A DNA stretch of 64,000 nucleotides, taken from positions 46,325,793 to 46,389,792 of the forward strand of contig CM034541.1 in NCBI GenBank assembly GCA_020002185.1, read 5' to 3'. Within the stretch, counting starts at the first letter, position 1. Every line of letters begins with the position of its first letter. Below, in pieces: positions 1-11,779 of the stretch. The notes beneath the pieces are model-generated. The model searched no databases. It had not been told where the DNA came from and saw only the letters and a program-made list of their open reading frames with translations. The translations under genes and the position numbers were made by a program. Source of the DNA: Paraescarpia echinospica. Lineage: Eukaryota > Annelida > Polychaeta > Sabellida > Siboglinidae.

Positions 1-151
1 TACGGGAAATATTTGTAGTTTCACGACCACGGCTCGGTGGTCTTTCTAATTGGATGCAAACTGCCCAATACCAATCGCATTGACGGCGCTGGACAGACAT
101 TCTAAAATCACCTGGACGTGCATGCTTGAAAAACGGCACCATTGTACTCAC

Positions 152-285
152 CCTCCTGTCGGTTCATGCTTCCCCGGGGTGATGACCTCGGGGTCAGTAT
201 GACCCTCTGGCACGTCGCACGTCGCCCCAAAACACACACCAGACAGATTGAAAAGCATGTACAATACCAAGACCACCCGTACCAT
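152..285 (-). CDS. R0 exon 1: signal peptide exon of a further gene copy running off the left edge
   Basis: 134 nt from ATG at 283-285 to donor GG|gtgagt. It encodes MVRVVLVLYMLFNLSGVCFG, then ATCDVPEGHTDPEVI and TPGKHEPTG. An in-frame TGA lies four codons upstream of the conserved TWLIIM stretch, which supports this ATG as the start. Same length and phase as the R1 first exon. By the R1 layout the next exon would be roughly 3 kb to the left, outside the window. Confidence 0.7.
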
Positions 286-822
286 TATTATCAACCAGGT
301 GGGGCGCTTTCAAGACTTGATCCTAACGTCCACCACGCCAAAACAACTGCTGCGTGCCGGTGTACCAGGCATATGTACCACCGGCCGTCGATCACCCACG
401 CTTCGTCGGGAACGAGGCAGCGCGCAAAGCCGGAATAAAGAAACCTCGTATTTTGTTTGGTACTGATTTTCCGGGGCTACTGGGGCAGTGCCTGTACTGT
501 ATGCAAACACCTGTCAGCGGCGTGTTCTTGTGTGCACGGACCGTGACGCAAGATGACAATAATCCGCCTGTCGGAGTATTGCAACACTTATTGCGTCGGT
601 GAATGGCTAATGTGGGACACCGGGCCCGACAGTTATATGAGAGGAGGGCAGAGTCTCATTATGTGCAAGCTGGTGGAGTATTTGTTGGGGTAAAACACTG
701 GTTTTGGGCAGTTGATATGCGCATTGACAATAAACGCATGAACACATGCACGCTCTTGAACGCAGGAACACGCACACACGATCCTATGCAGAAACATACG
801 CACACTCACGCATACCCCCCTC

Positions 823-859
823 CCACACACACACAATCTCTCACACACACACACGCACA

Positions 860-922
<63 letters not shown>
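823..922. repeat. CA microsatellite
   Basis: Interrupted then pure CA tract within block A1. Confidence 0.97.
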
Positions 923-925
<3 letters not shown>

Positions 926-1660
926 TATTTGTTTATATGGTTAATGTGTGAGCGCATCGCTGTTCAAAGCCTATTTCAAGAGCGCTGCGGGCCATGGACG
1001 CATTGGTGTTGAGTTTTCTAAACCGGTAGGGGATTTTCCAAATCTACTAGCTGAAACTGTGATTGGCTTAATGCCGCACCCATTGTGAATATATCAGTGA
1101 TTCTGGTGGAAGCCACCAATCACACAAGGCGATTTCTGTTCAATGGGCAATTGTGGCGCCAATGCTTAGAAAGCGGAACCTGGAGTCTAGTAAAATGGCA
1201 GATATAAGATCTTTTTGTGCACGCCTATTTATTTCGGGCTATTTATGCCTCTCGAAAAATACTGCAAAGAGATAACGTGTTAGGAATAAACATGTCTTGC
1301 TAAGCGGTATTTTCCAAACTAAATACGGTACAAACAAATATCAGACGTAACGTCAAAAATTCCCTGCTTAGAATTTTGTTGAGTCACTCCGTAAAACTGG
1401 ATTCGCAGGATTGGGTTAAGGAAATTGTACCACACACCAAAACAAACAGCCAAAACGGTGCAAAATGCAACACAAGTTTCGTTATATATTAAAGAATAGT
1501 CGAGTGTAGTCAAAGCAGCAACCATAACGTTGAATGCGTTAGGTACAACAATTCTGTGCGAAGTAACATTCAAAAAGACAGACGACAGTTCCACCCTCCT
1601 GCACCTTCGAAGCGTGAACAATTTCGTTCTTGTAGTTTGTGTAGACACAGTGTGAACGAA

Positions 1661-1831
1661 TCACTCGCTCACTCACTCACTCACTCACTCACTCACTCAC
1701 TCACTCACTCACTCACTCACTCACTCACTCACTCACTCACTCACTCACTCACTCACTCACTCACTCACTCACTCCCTCTCTCACTCACTCACTCACTCAC
1801 TCACTCACCCACTCACTCACTCACTCACTCA
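1661..1831. repeat. CACT microsatellite
   Basis: About 40 CACT units with a few variants. Confidence 0.97.
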
Positions 1832-2004
1832 ACACACCCCTTGACCGATACGATCGTTGTAATCACGCATATTGCAATCTGTAATTGTTCTTATATAGGT
1901 ATGGTAATTGGGCAAGTGTTATAAGTGATTCACTTGTTCTTGCCAATTTCACCATCAAGGAACTGTGGTTTATAAGCATGTTTAGCATTGTTATGTTAAC
2001 ATTT

Positions 2005-2360
2005 TGATATTATTATTATTGTTTTGATCATGTTGTTATTATTATTATTGTGTTGATCATGTTGTTATTATTGTTGTTGCATTGATCGTGTTGTTATTAT
2101 TATCATTGTGTTGATTATGTTGTTATTATTGTTATTGAATTGATTGTGTTGTTATTATTGTTATTGTGTTAATCATGTTGTTATTAATATTATTGTGTTG
2201 ATCATGTTGTTATTATTATTATTGTGTTGATCATGTTGTTATTATTATGATTGTTGTTATCGTGTTGTTATTATTGTTATTATTATTGTGTTGATCATGT
2301 TGTTATTACTATTGTTGTGTTGATCGTGTTGTTATTATTATTATTGTGTTGATCATGGAG
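2005..2360. repeat. Imperfect TTATTATTG / TTGATCATG minisatellite
   Basis: Recurring GTGTTGATCATGTTGTTATT with variable numbers of ATT triplets, unit about 26-32 bp. Confidence 0.9.
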
Positions 2361-2364
2361 TTTG

Positions 2365-3460
2365 TATTATTTTTGTTGTTGGTGATACCTTTGTTGATGT
2401 TATTAAACAAAACATTCATAATGTAAGTTGTACATATTTTTAAACTCAAATACACACTTGTCAGATAATACACATTTGACTCATGCACACCACAGTTTCT
2501 GTAGTTTTCAACGCGCACAGAGAGAAATATGATAGTTAGAAAATAGTGCTGATATTTAAAGAAAAGGTGAAAAACAAATGTTGAGCTCACCTATTGGAAT
2601 TTGCGTTTTGCGCTTGCTATCAATGTTCACTAATGTCCATTTTAAAAAATTACTTAAAAGCGCCACAACAAAAATTTATATAATACAACCGTTTTGGTTC
2701 GGGGTCCTTTTTACACGTTGTTCCCCTATAGTGTATATCACGTGGACACGATTTTGTGCTTTAGTGAACTAGTGTTGTAGTGAATTAGTGCGTCAATAGG
2801 TGATAGGCAGTGGGCGAAATTACACAGATTTGAAAAGGAAACCATTTCACAACCACTCCCGTGATTTTATGTCATGTTAAAAATATAGACTGCAGACAAC
2901 AATGTACAAAACTCTGGCGCAATAATTAATATGGCCTTTAGAATTACCGCATGAAAAGGAAGCATACGAAAAAAATCAATGCTGTCGCGAACGCGTCAAA
3001 GCTGCATGACATTAGTTATCTCAAGGCGGCGATACACGGTACATTTGTAACGGATGACACCGTCCGATTACCCTTTAAACGATGAAATTGTATCGTGTAG
3101 CAGTCCGGCCGATTCAATCGCATCCGAGTCACGGAAATAAGGCGTAATACTCATCTTTTGAAAAATAAAACAAAACCCTCCAGGTGACAAGCAGACTGAA
3201 TGGTATATTATCAGTCTATAGCTTACATATATGTAAAAAAACACTAGTCACTAGATGCAGACAAAGCATTCCAAACAGTTAATATTCACTGCTACTTTCA
3301 CGTTTCTTGGACAGTTGCCCAGTTATTAGTCTTAATCAATGCGATAAAGACGCTGATCTATGTAACCTTCACTCGGCACTCTCCAACCCACTAGCCAGCT
3401 TTTAACTCTTGCTTGTTTACTGGGATGAATGCCGCTGACTGCATATCAGTGACTTAGTTT
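2365..3460. other. No gene recognised
   Basis: AT-rich sequence with no convincing exon, repeat or element seen. Confidence 0.5.
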
Positions 3461-3462
3461 AT

Positions 3463-3583
3463 CTAAATGTCACCACCTTCTTTTGTCAAATCTAGCTCAA
3501 GCGTGTATCGGCCTGAGGTGCGAAGCGGCACATACACCTGCAACTTAATAAAGCCTCTAGGGGTATCACCCCACATGTTCCCG
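3463..3583 (-). CDS. Possible C-terminal exon of an unidentified gene
   Basis: On the minus strand acceptor tctttcag is followed by 121 nt with no stop until TAG at 3463-3465. The 39 residues begin GNMWGDTPRGFIKLQVYVPL and continue with RTSGRYTLELDLTKEGGDI. The alternating beta-strand-like composition looks coding, but I do not recognise the family. No partner exon was found between 3600 and 5300. Confidence 0.35.
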
Positions 3584-3589
3584 CTGAAA

Positions 3590-5325
3590 GACGCGTTAAC
3601 GTTATGTGTTTTTATTTTAATTTAACACGTTAACAATAGTTAAGCTTCATCTACAGTCCGTATCTTAGTCATGGACTTATCAAACTAGTTAAATTGATTA
3701 AAAAAACGTTGCTAATCGTGTCGCAAACGCAAATACCGTCAGATGGCAGTTTTGATTAACTACGCGTGCGCCTGTCTTGTGTGAATGCCTCCAATTAAAT
3801 CCTACGCCTGTCCAAATGAGCTTAGTAATATACCATTAATAATATACCAATCATTCGACTTATAAGGTGCTACGTTTCTGGTCAAGCTAAACAAACTAAA
3901 TATAATACAAGTTTAACAAAGTTCAAAACTAATATTCATAATTCAGTAGTCACACATTTTACAGTGATCCTTGTGAAACTTATAAATACATTAATTTAAC
4001 ACCAGTTTCAATTAAAATTTTACAAATATGCAAAAAGAAATGATAATTTTTAAATAACCTTTGCGGTTGTGCAAAATCTGCTACGATCAGCACAATTGCC
4101 TTCCGACCACGTCATACGTGAGCTGGATCCCAAAACAACCGCAGTCCAGAAACAAGAAAAAAGAGGTTAGCGCTGCATGCAGCTCACGTGTCGTATGCAG
4201 AAAGAACTCACTCATTCAGAACGTCGCAACGCCACTGGCAAAGTCGGCAACAACACGGCTCTCGTGACTCGTTGTTGCATAAACAATATCATTGGACGTT
4301 TATATAGAATGAGTCGCAGTAGCCGTACATACAGCGGGTAAATGAAATATTAATTGTCAAGCATACCAGATACATAGATATTGGGTTGTATGCCTATTTA
4401 AATACGGTGTTTATGGAATATGGCATTTCACAACTATGATGTCAGCACATACCATTCACATAGTTATAAATACATTCTTATTTCACCTCGGACAAAGTAA
4501 TGACAACGTAATACGTAAGACCGCCTGCACTACTGTTCTACAAACGTTTTAGACGTTGACCACTTTTTTTTAGAAATCTCTCCGAGGGCCAAAGCTTTTT
4601 TTTATTAAATTATATGTTTGTACATGCTCATAAAAAGGGTATTTAGTACTACCCTTTTACCATATCTAAACAACAAATAAATCACCCTATTAAGCGCCAT
4701 GAATAAAACAATGTGTAAGCAAAATGCTGACGCTGCGTAGACAACAACTAACTAGGCATACTACTGCGTGGAGATCGCAAGTCGAAAAATAACCTTTCAA
4801 TTATATCAAAGGTTTTATTGGTGTAGCTTGTCGTTGACAATTTCGATATCGCTCAGTATAAACAAGGCCATAATAATATTCTTAATACGTCTTTGATCAG
4901 ATGTTGCGAAAAATTTAGACTAATTAAGCTCTTTTTCAAGCGATGGTGAAACTGGGCAGTTTTAGTGTTTATAGAAACTCGAGGTTGTGTTTCACAGGGA
5001 ACATTCTACAAATAGTGGCGAGAAATTTCATGTTAGGCTGACCTGTGAACGAATTTACAAAGGAGTGGAGTCGCTAAATCGACTAAGAAAAACAGTCTCC
5101 ACAAGTTGTCCGGCACACCGACAACCACCGCGTTGGCATATTCCATACACGCATCGCCTTCGCCACAAAATTATCTGGTGAACTTGAATTGTTCAAAGTT
5201 GTCGCTCTTGGTATACATTTTGAAGTGCGACAGTTTTATGTAATATTTTCATTATAAAAAGGTATAAGCATCCTATAAAATGTTCTGTTCATATATCCAC
5301 TACACCGTCAATGTCATTACTGTTT
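3590..5325. other. No gene recognised
   Basis: AT-rich sequence. A short open stretch at 4061-4267 lacks convincing splice context or family resemblance. Confidence 0.5.
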
Positions 5326-5329
5326 GCAG

Positions 5330-5431
5330 GGATATTTGTACGGACTACTACGTGGTGATCGTGAGGAGATGCGAAACGCGATTCTGTTGTTGGGCGGGGT
5401 GCAGTTGTCTGAACGAAGACAGCAACGAATG
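5330..5431 (+). pseudogene. Plus-strand diverged copy of the EMI-like exon 2
   Basis: Acceptor ctgtttgcag and donor ATG|gtcagt bound 102 nt that start and end in phase 2, like R exon 2. The encoded DICTDYYVVIVRRCETRFCC and WAGCSCLNEDSNEW match the R pattern C...DYY...V..RCETR.CC..GC.C, with seven codons fewer near the 3' end. It is on the opposite strand from R0, R1 and R2 and has no recognisable neighbour exons, so it is probably a relic left by an inversion. It could also belong to a diverged plus-strand gene. Confidence 0.55.
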
Positions 5432-5536
5432 GTCAGTGTATGTGAAGAGTCAACACTATAGTGTTGAGGATAAACCAGGTGATGTTTGACTAACTCGCCA
5501 CGATAGTTTCCCTGCGGCGAAACGTAGATATTACAC

Positions 5537-5667
<131 letters not shown>

Positions 5668-6277
5668 CGTGTGCGTATGCGTGCGTGCGTGCGTGCTTGC
5701 TTACTTGCGTGTGTGTGTGTGTGCACGTGCGTGCGTGCGTGCGTGAGTACGTGCTGTTGTGGTTATTGTTGATTTTCAGTTGTTGTGGGTACGAGTTCGG
5801 GGTGTGATGGTGTAAACAGACGTCGACTCTGTTATTAAAGTGAGTTGATAGAGCAGCCTAGCCATTTTCGGGAAGGCTGAAAGTGCGTAGCGTGTAAATG
5901 TGAGCTCCTGTCAATTAAAATTAACACGTTTTCTATGGAACGTGATCATTTGTCACCAGTGGTGCGCTATGCCAAACATTGTCGTAAATGCTCTGATTGT
6001 CACTCTCTTTGTGAAATTAAATGTGTTTTAGATTGTGTCACCATTTGCTGCCAAGATTTTTCGTGGCGTAATCAGAAACTCCAACTGGATTGAGGACAAA
6101 ATAATATTTTTTTAAAGCTACGGCCGTTCTCAAGCATGATTTTGTGGGCGGTACATATTCAACACAATTCATTGTCGTATTATGAACATCATAAATAAAT
6201 GAAGGTATACCGGCTAACTCTGTTCCTTTGCTGCCTGTATCTGTTATCCGCCTGGATGTCCAGGAAACTGCAGGTCT

Positions 6278-6464
6278 AGGGGCACAAGGTATGGCAAGGC
6301 GGTTGCACCACGTGGAACGTCGCATGGAGGCTTCAGATCAGCTCCTGCGAGAGGTCCATGACATGGTGCGTGGTTTGCCGCCTGCTATCTATGCCGCTCC
6401 CTTGTTGCTTCCTCCGACCGGCATTTCCACGGCGGTACAGTCCACAAGTGAGACGTTACATTAA
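6278..6464 (+). other. Weak exon-like open stretch
   Basis: After an AG at ggatgtccag the plus strand reads ETAGLGAQGMARRLHHVERR, then a helical segment (MEASDQLLREVHDMVRGLPP), to a TAA near 6464. The last 40 or so bases belong to duplicated block B1, where the paralogues have no such frame. May be chance. Confidence 0.15.
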
Positions 6465-6754
6465 CACAAAACTAAATAAAATGAGAAGAACTTTGCATAC
6501 GTGGAGACAGTATTTGTTTGGAAGGTATGCTTGAAAGGTTAATATAAATATACTTATCTGAAAGTCACATTTAACAGTGCAAACTTCGAACAATATCAAA
6601 CAGAACACAAGCTTCAACGAATGCGTGAACAGAATTTGAAGAGGTTATAGGCTAAACAAAAAGTGCTTAGTTTATGCATCACACGAGCTTACGTATACAG
6701 CCTTAGAGACCAGAAACAAGACAAGAAGAGAACGTCCATATTCTCTAAGATACT

Positions 6755-6830
6755 TCGGCGATGTGACCAGCGCGTTGTGACCTCCACGATGTGACCAGCG
6801 CCTTCTGACCTCCGCGATGTGACCATCCCC
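6755..6830. repeat. 28-bp minisatellite in block B1, about three units
   Basis: Same motif as 61830-62125 (GATGTGACCAGCGCGTTGTG), three partial to full units. Confidence 0.85.
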
Positions 6831-6995
6831 AAAGTCAACACAACATACGTTTGGTGTTGATTGTGTTTGACAGTTCCTGGTCACTCATCCGTGTCGACAA
6901 AAGCACACCGACTGAATACAGCGCCGTGTCACACTCCACGAGACTCAGTGAATGAGATAACAGAAGCGGCTATGTGAATACATATCACACACAGT

Positions 6996-7167
6996 TCATT
7001 GACTCACTCACTCACTCACTCACTCACTCTCTCACTCACTCACTCACTCACTCACTCACTCACTCACTCACTCACTCACTCACTCACTCACTCACTCACT
7101 CACTCACGCACTCACTCACTCACTCATTCACTCATTTAACCACCCTCTCTCTTTTGCTCTCTCACTC

Positions 7168-7217
<50 letters not shown>

Positions 7218-7362
7218 TCCTTCGCACGCTCTCTCTCTCTCACTCACTTACTCACTCTGTCTCTCTCTCACCCACCTCCCTCTCCTCTCTCTTTTCTCTT
7301 CTATCAAACAGTGCACTCGAACACACACGCGCACCACACACATACGCACACACACACACACT

Positions 7363-7453
<91 letters not shown>
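6996..7453. repeat. CACT, CT and CA tracts in block B1
   Basis: Three adjacent simple repeats: CACT (6996-7135), CT-rich (7155-7290), CA (7321-7453). The B3 counterparts (62293-62555) are much shorter, and B2 has lost most of them. Confidence 0.95.
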
Positions 7454-7455
<2 letters not shown>

Positions 7456-8210
7456 CGCCAGCTGTAGCGATAAGAGTATAGGTGTTATGAGCTAATGCTA
7501 TCTCTAATAGTATATGTTGCAATGAAACACACTACCGTGCCGCTGCATCGCTTCGTTTTTCGGCAATGACACAAACCTCTCAAGAGCAAGTGTATTACAG
7601 TTAGTTGGTGTACTATACGATTTCGATATTCGACGAACCTTTAGCAATCATGGGAACGTTTCATGAAGGTAATGAACACACCAGGATAATCCACCATTAA
7701 ACAAATCCGTTGTTAAATTTAAACAGCTTTTTTTCAAAATGCAAAAAGATGTCGCCGTATCGCCGAGGATGCTATTTAAGTCAGATTCTGGCAAAACTGT
7801 CCCGGTGGCGCATCATGACGTTGACAGTTTCACTGTTGTGGAGCGAAATCGATTTTAAGGAGGTACTTCGGGCATGTGAGCTAATAGAAATACTAGTGAA
7901 ACCATTCCCAGGTCACCATTCTCGCAAAATATTATAACATACACAATATCAGTATTGATTATGTAGCAATCAGTCATTTATTTCACAAACGTGAACAGCG
8001 ATGCCTAAGGTAATGATATTTTAGTGAGAAACAAAATGTAGCTATAGTGTAATTATGCATACACGTTACACAAACGTATATAATGAACACTGCCTCTTGG
8101 TGAGTATTACAAGTGTAATATTATACCAAATACACAAGCTTTTGAAAGTCGGTGGTTTTGTAAGAGAATTGTTATGCTCAATTGTGTCTAAAGCCGCTGA
8201 AAGATCTAGT

Positions 8211-8212
<2 letters not shown>

Positions 8213-8242
<30 letters not shown>

Positions 8243-8418
8243 CAACTTTATTCATCCCTGTAAGGGCAATTACAGTGTCGTTTGGACGGGCACAGTGTAT
8301 ACAAATATATATATAAATATTAAAATATAACATAGGTAACAGCGTATTACTGGCACACTTCATCATGGTCACAAAAAGAATAATTTATGACATGAACACA
8401 TGGAGTGCATTTCTTGTA
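8213..8418 (-). mobile_element. Short LINE 3'-end insertion present only in block B1
   Basis: AATC repeats at 8213-8240 and an ACTTTATTCATCCCTG-type sequence, as at the 3' end of a minus-strand LINE with a TTGA tail, interrupt sequence that is continuous at 62731 in B3 (CTAGTAAGGTGAGAG). GTAA on both sides could be a short target duplication. Confidence 0.65.
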
Positions 8419-9529
8419 AGGTGAGAGCAGTCACTTTTTTTGCAATACTACGTCGTTGTGTATTTAAGAAGAACCGTCTCGGAGGAATGAAATCGATTAT
8501 ATGCAGACTGGATATAATTTGATATGCGTAGGATATAAATGTGTTCATTCATGATTTGCAACAACCCTGTCCAATATTGTTTTGACAAACGACTAAGCTA
8601 GAAGATACCGCGATTATTCTTTAGGTTATGTTTGGATATACTTTGTTTTTTTATTAGAAGACTGACAAGAATTTGTTTGAAATCAAGTGGAATCGCACCA
8701 GCTTGCACCGTTATTTTTATTATAATAATAACAGGACAAAAGTGTTCATTGGTGCAACTTTTTTAATATACACGTTGGAAAAGGGTCAACATTACATGGC
8801 TTGTTATGACACCTTTGCATAATAATCCGAACTTCAGTAATAGTTGCATGTGAAACACAATGTAGTAATCCCGAAATATGGTGGTTGTGGAAAAATCGTA
8901 ATTGTTACCATTAATGAAACACCGAGATCCAATTCGATCAATCTTGTCAATGATCAGTTTTGAAGACATACTGCTTAATATAGCCAATGAAGATATATCA
9001 GACAATGGTTTTCAACGAAATACTTTAGGACTTTGGAACGTATAGCTGATCTGTCTAATATGGTGTGTTACCGGCGTACAAATGGTAGTTCTGGTCGAAC
9101 GTGCTGATATTAACGCCATGTGGTGTAACGAGTTCAGAAAGTAGCAACGATGCGAACACAGAACTTTGTTCCACACCGTGCAACGAGGCGTGGCAAGGAT
9201 TTGCCATATTTATTCAATGCGAATTAGCTATTGTAGATCGCTTACACGACACACTGTATTATTCGAGTGCCACCGTGTACTGAAACATTTTAACTATATA
9301 ATGAAAACAGTGAAAGTTGTACCGTGTGATGTTATATTAAATTAATAATAATAATAATAGTAATACATTTGATGCATTGTTTCAACGAATACATTTGAGA
9401 ATTTAACAATGTATTGTATTTCAAGACAAGCTTAGCACTTAAGTAAGTCGCACGGCGTATATTTATACATATACACGTGTTGCGTGTGCAGAATATACTT
9501 TCCTTCAAATTGCACATGTGAGAGTGTAC

Positions 9530-9833
9530 TAAACCAAATCACGTGACTACCAGTGTCAAATACAACATTGACGTCACGCAGCACCAACACAACAAATGCA
9601 TCACGCTCTACTGCAGACAGTATGTCACCGTGAACTTTGAGTAAGGATGTTTCGGTTGAATGGTGTCTTTGATATATCAACTGAACTTGTTGTTGTTGTT
9701 GATGGTGTTTATATGAATAAAGTGACAGATCATGAGTTCTCCCTCCTGCTACGACTCGATCGATGTTAAATTTGACAAAATCGGTAGTTCTGTGACATTT
9801 CAAGATCCAGTCTAATGTGTTTGTGAATCGCAC
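9530..9833 (-). pseudogene. LINE reverse-transcriptase fossil in block B1
   Basis: The minus strand reads YQRHHSTETSLLKVHGDILS followed by VLVLRDVNVVFDT, corresponding to the HSTETALLKVxNDIL and LLDLSAAFDT motifs of Jockey/CR1-type reverse transcriptases. The catalytic Asp region is changed. Open for 133 codons, probably by chance. Confidence 0.6.
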
Positions 9834-10059
9834 ATAATAACAATAAGTTTACTTCTTGTGCGCCTCTATCCTCGGAAACCGAGCTCAGGTGCGCATCAAA
9901 AGAAAAGGGTCAACCAGTCGTTAAGCAGTATTAAAGTTGTCCACACATGGAAATGTATACAGCAACACAATCAATATTAGCTCGCAAGTCCTGTTTTCGC
10001 GACACTTCATACCACACTGATAACATGGAACCGTCCAGTCACCAGTCAGATAACATGAT

Positions 10060-10560
10060 GATCTAACACGGATCCGTCTCATCAACATCATATAATCGGT
10101 CATTTCTAATATGGATGAAGCACCAATATAATTGGATCTGTCTAATATGAATTTCTCTAATCACTACCCATTTAGCAGTTTCTGTCTAACATGGATCTTT
10201 CTAGTCACGACCCATTTAGCAAGATATGTCTAACAGTTATCCGTCTCATCACTACTAATATAGCAGGATCTGTCAAACGCTGATCCGTTTAATCACTATC
10301 CATACAGCAGAATATGTCTAATATGGTTCTATATAATCAAAACCCATATAGTATGATCTGTCGAACCTGGATCCGTCTAATCACTACCCATATATTGGAA
10401 TCTGTTTAACACGGATTCATCTCATCATTACACATATAGCAGGATCTGTCTAATGGGAATCCGTCTAATCCCTACCCATACAACAATATATGTCGACCAT
10501 GTATATGTCTAATCACTACCCTTACAGCCGGACCTGTATGTCAGGGATCCGTCTAATCAG
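10060..10560. repeat. Degenerate array of about 44-bp repeats in B1
   Basis: Recurring pattern GGATCTGTCTAACATGGATC followed by CGTCTAATCACTACCCATA, diverged, about eleven units. Also in B2 (19570-20095). Confidence 0.75.
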
Positions 10561-10779
10561 CACATCAGCAATCTCCACTCGCCTACTTGGCAAACGTCGG
10601 AAGAGTTGCCGGACAGTTGACATCAGCTCGTACTGGGTATGTGTTGCACACATAAGTGTTTATTAATACCAGAACTGCTATTTTTTGACCCGCATTGCCC
10701 AACAACGTGACCTTCAAATATAACAAAAATCACTACTGCCGTAGAAAACAATACTACTTATTTAATGAACCAATCCTGA

Positions 10780-11779
10780 NNNNNNNNNNNNNNNNNNNNN
10801 NNNNNNNNNNNNNNNNNNNNNNNNNNNNNNNNNNNNNNNNNNNNNNNNNNNNNNNNNNNNNNNNNNNNNNNNNNNNNNNNNNNNNNNNNNNNNNNNNNNN
10901 NNNNNNNNNNNNNNNNNNNNNNNNNNNNNNNNNNNNNNNNNNNNNNNNNNNNNNNNNNNNNNNNNNNNNNNNNNNNNNNNNNNNNNNNNNNNNNNNNNNN
11001 NNNNNNNNNNNNNNNNNNNNNNNNNNNNNNNNNNNNNNNNNNNNNNNNNNNNNNNNNNNNNNNNNNNNNNNNNNNNNNNNNNNNNNNNNNNNNNNNNNNN
11101 NNNNNNNNNNNNNNNNNNNNNNNNNNNNNNNNNNNNNNNNNNNNNNNNNNNNNNNNNNNNNNNNNNNNNNNNNNNNNNNNNNNNNNNNNNNNNNNNNNNN
11201 NNNNNNNNNNNNNNNNNNNNNNNNNNNNNNNNNNNNNNNNNNNNNNNNNNNNNNNNNNNNNNNNNNNNNNNNNNNNNNNNNNNNNNNNNNNNNNNNNNNN
11301 NNNNNNNNNNNNNNNNNNNNNNNNNNNNNNNNNNNNNNNNNNNNNNNNNNNNNNNNNNNNNNNNNNNNNNNNNNNNNNNNNNNNNNNNNNNNNNNNNNNN
11401 NNNNNNNNNNNNNNNNNNNNNNNNNNNNNNNNNNNNNNNNNNNNNNNNNNNNNNNNNNNNNNNNNNNNNNNNNNNNNNNNNNNNNNNNNNNNNNNNNNNN
11501 NNNNNNNNNNNNNNNNNNNNNNNNNNNNNNNNNNNNNNNNNNNNNNNNNNNNNNNNNNNNNNNNNNNNNNNNNNNNNNNNNNNNNNNNNNNNNNNNNNNN
11601 NNNNNNNNNNNNNNNNNNNNNNNNNNNNNNNNNNNNNNNNNNNNNNNNNNNNNNNNNNNNNNNNNNNNNNNNNNNNNNNNNNNNNNNNNNNNNNNNNNNN
11701 NNNNNNNNNNNNNNNNNNNNNNNNNNNNNNNNNNNNNNNNNNNNNNNNNNNNNNNNNNNNNNNNNNNNNNNNNNNNNNN
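10780..11779. other. Assembly gap (1,000 N)
   Basis: Exactly 1,000 undetermined bases. The left flank is block B1, the right flank is the middle of an RTE-like element. Confidence 1.

Larger units (their letters stand above)
1..1463. repeat. Duplicated block A1 (5' region and first exon of an R gene)
   Basis: Matches 20862-22528 in the same orientation, from the ATATTTGTAGTTT region through the exon at 152-285, a CA tract (823-922) and the stretch ending near GGAAATTGTACCACACACC. Differences are scattered substitutions and small indels. Confidence 0.8.
6422..10779. repeat. Duplicated block B1 (copy of R intron 1 sequence)
   Basis: Begins at the TTCCACGGCGGTACAG region and matches 17801-20308 and 61013-64000 in the same orientation. 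It runs into the assembly gap at 10780. It contains CACT, CT and CA tracts, a LINE reverse-transcriptase fossil, a 206-bp insertion and a degenerate array of about 44-bp repeats. Confidence 0.8.

Noticed and set aside
142..466. Plus-strand open frames in block A1
   Set aside because: The minus strand has a signal-peptide exon conserved in codon phase across three copies; the plus frames are not conserved.
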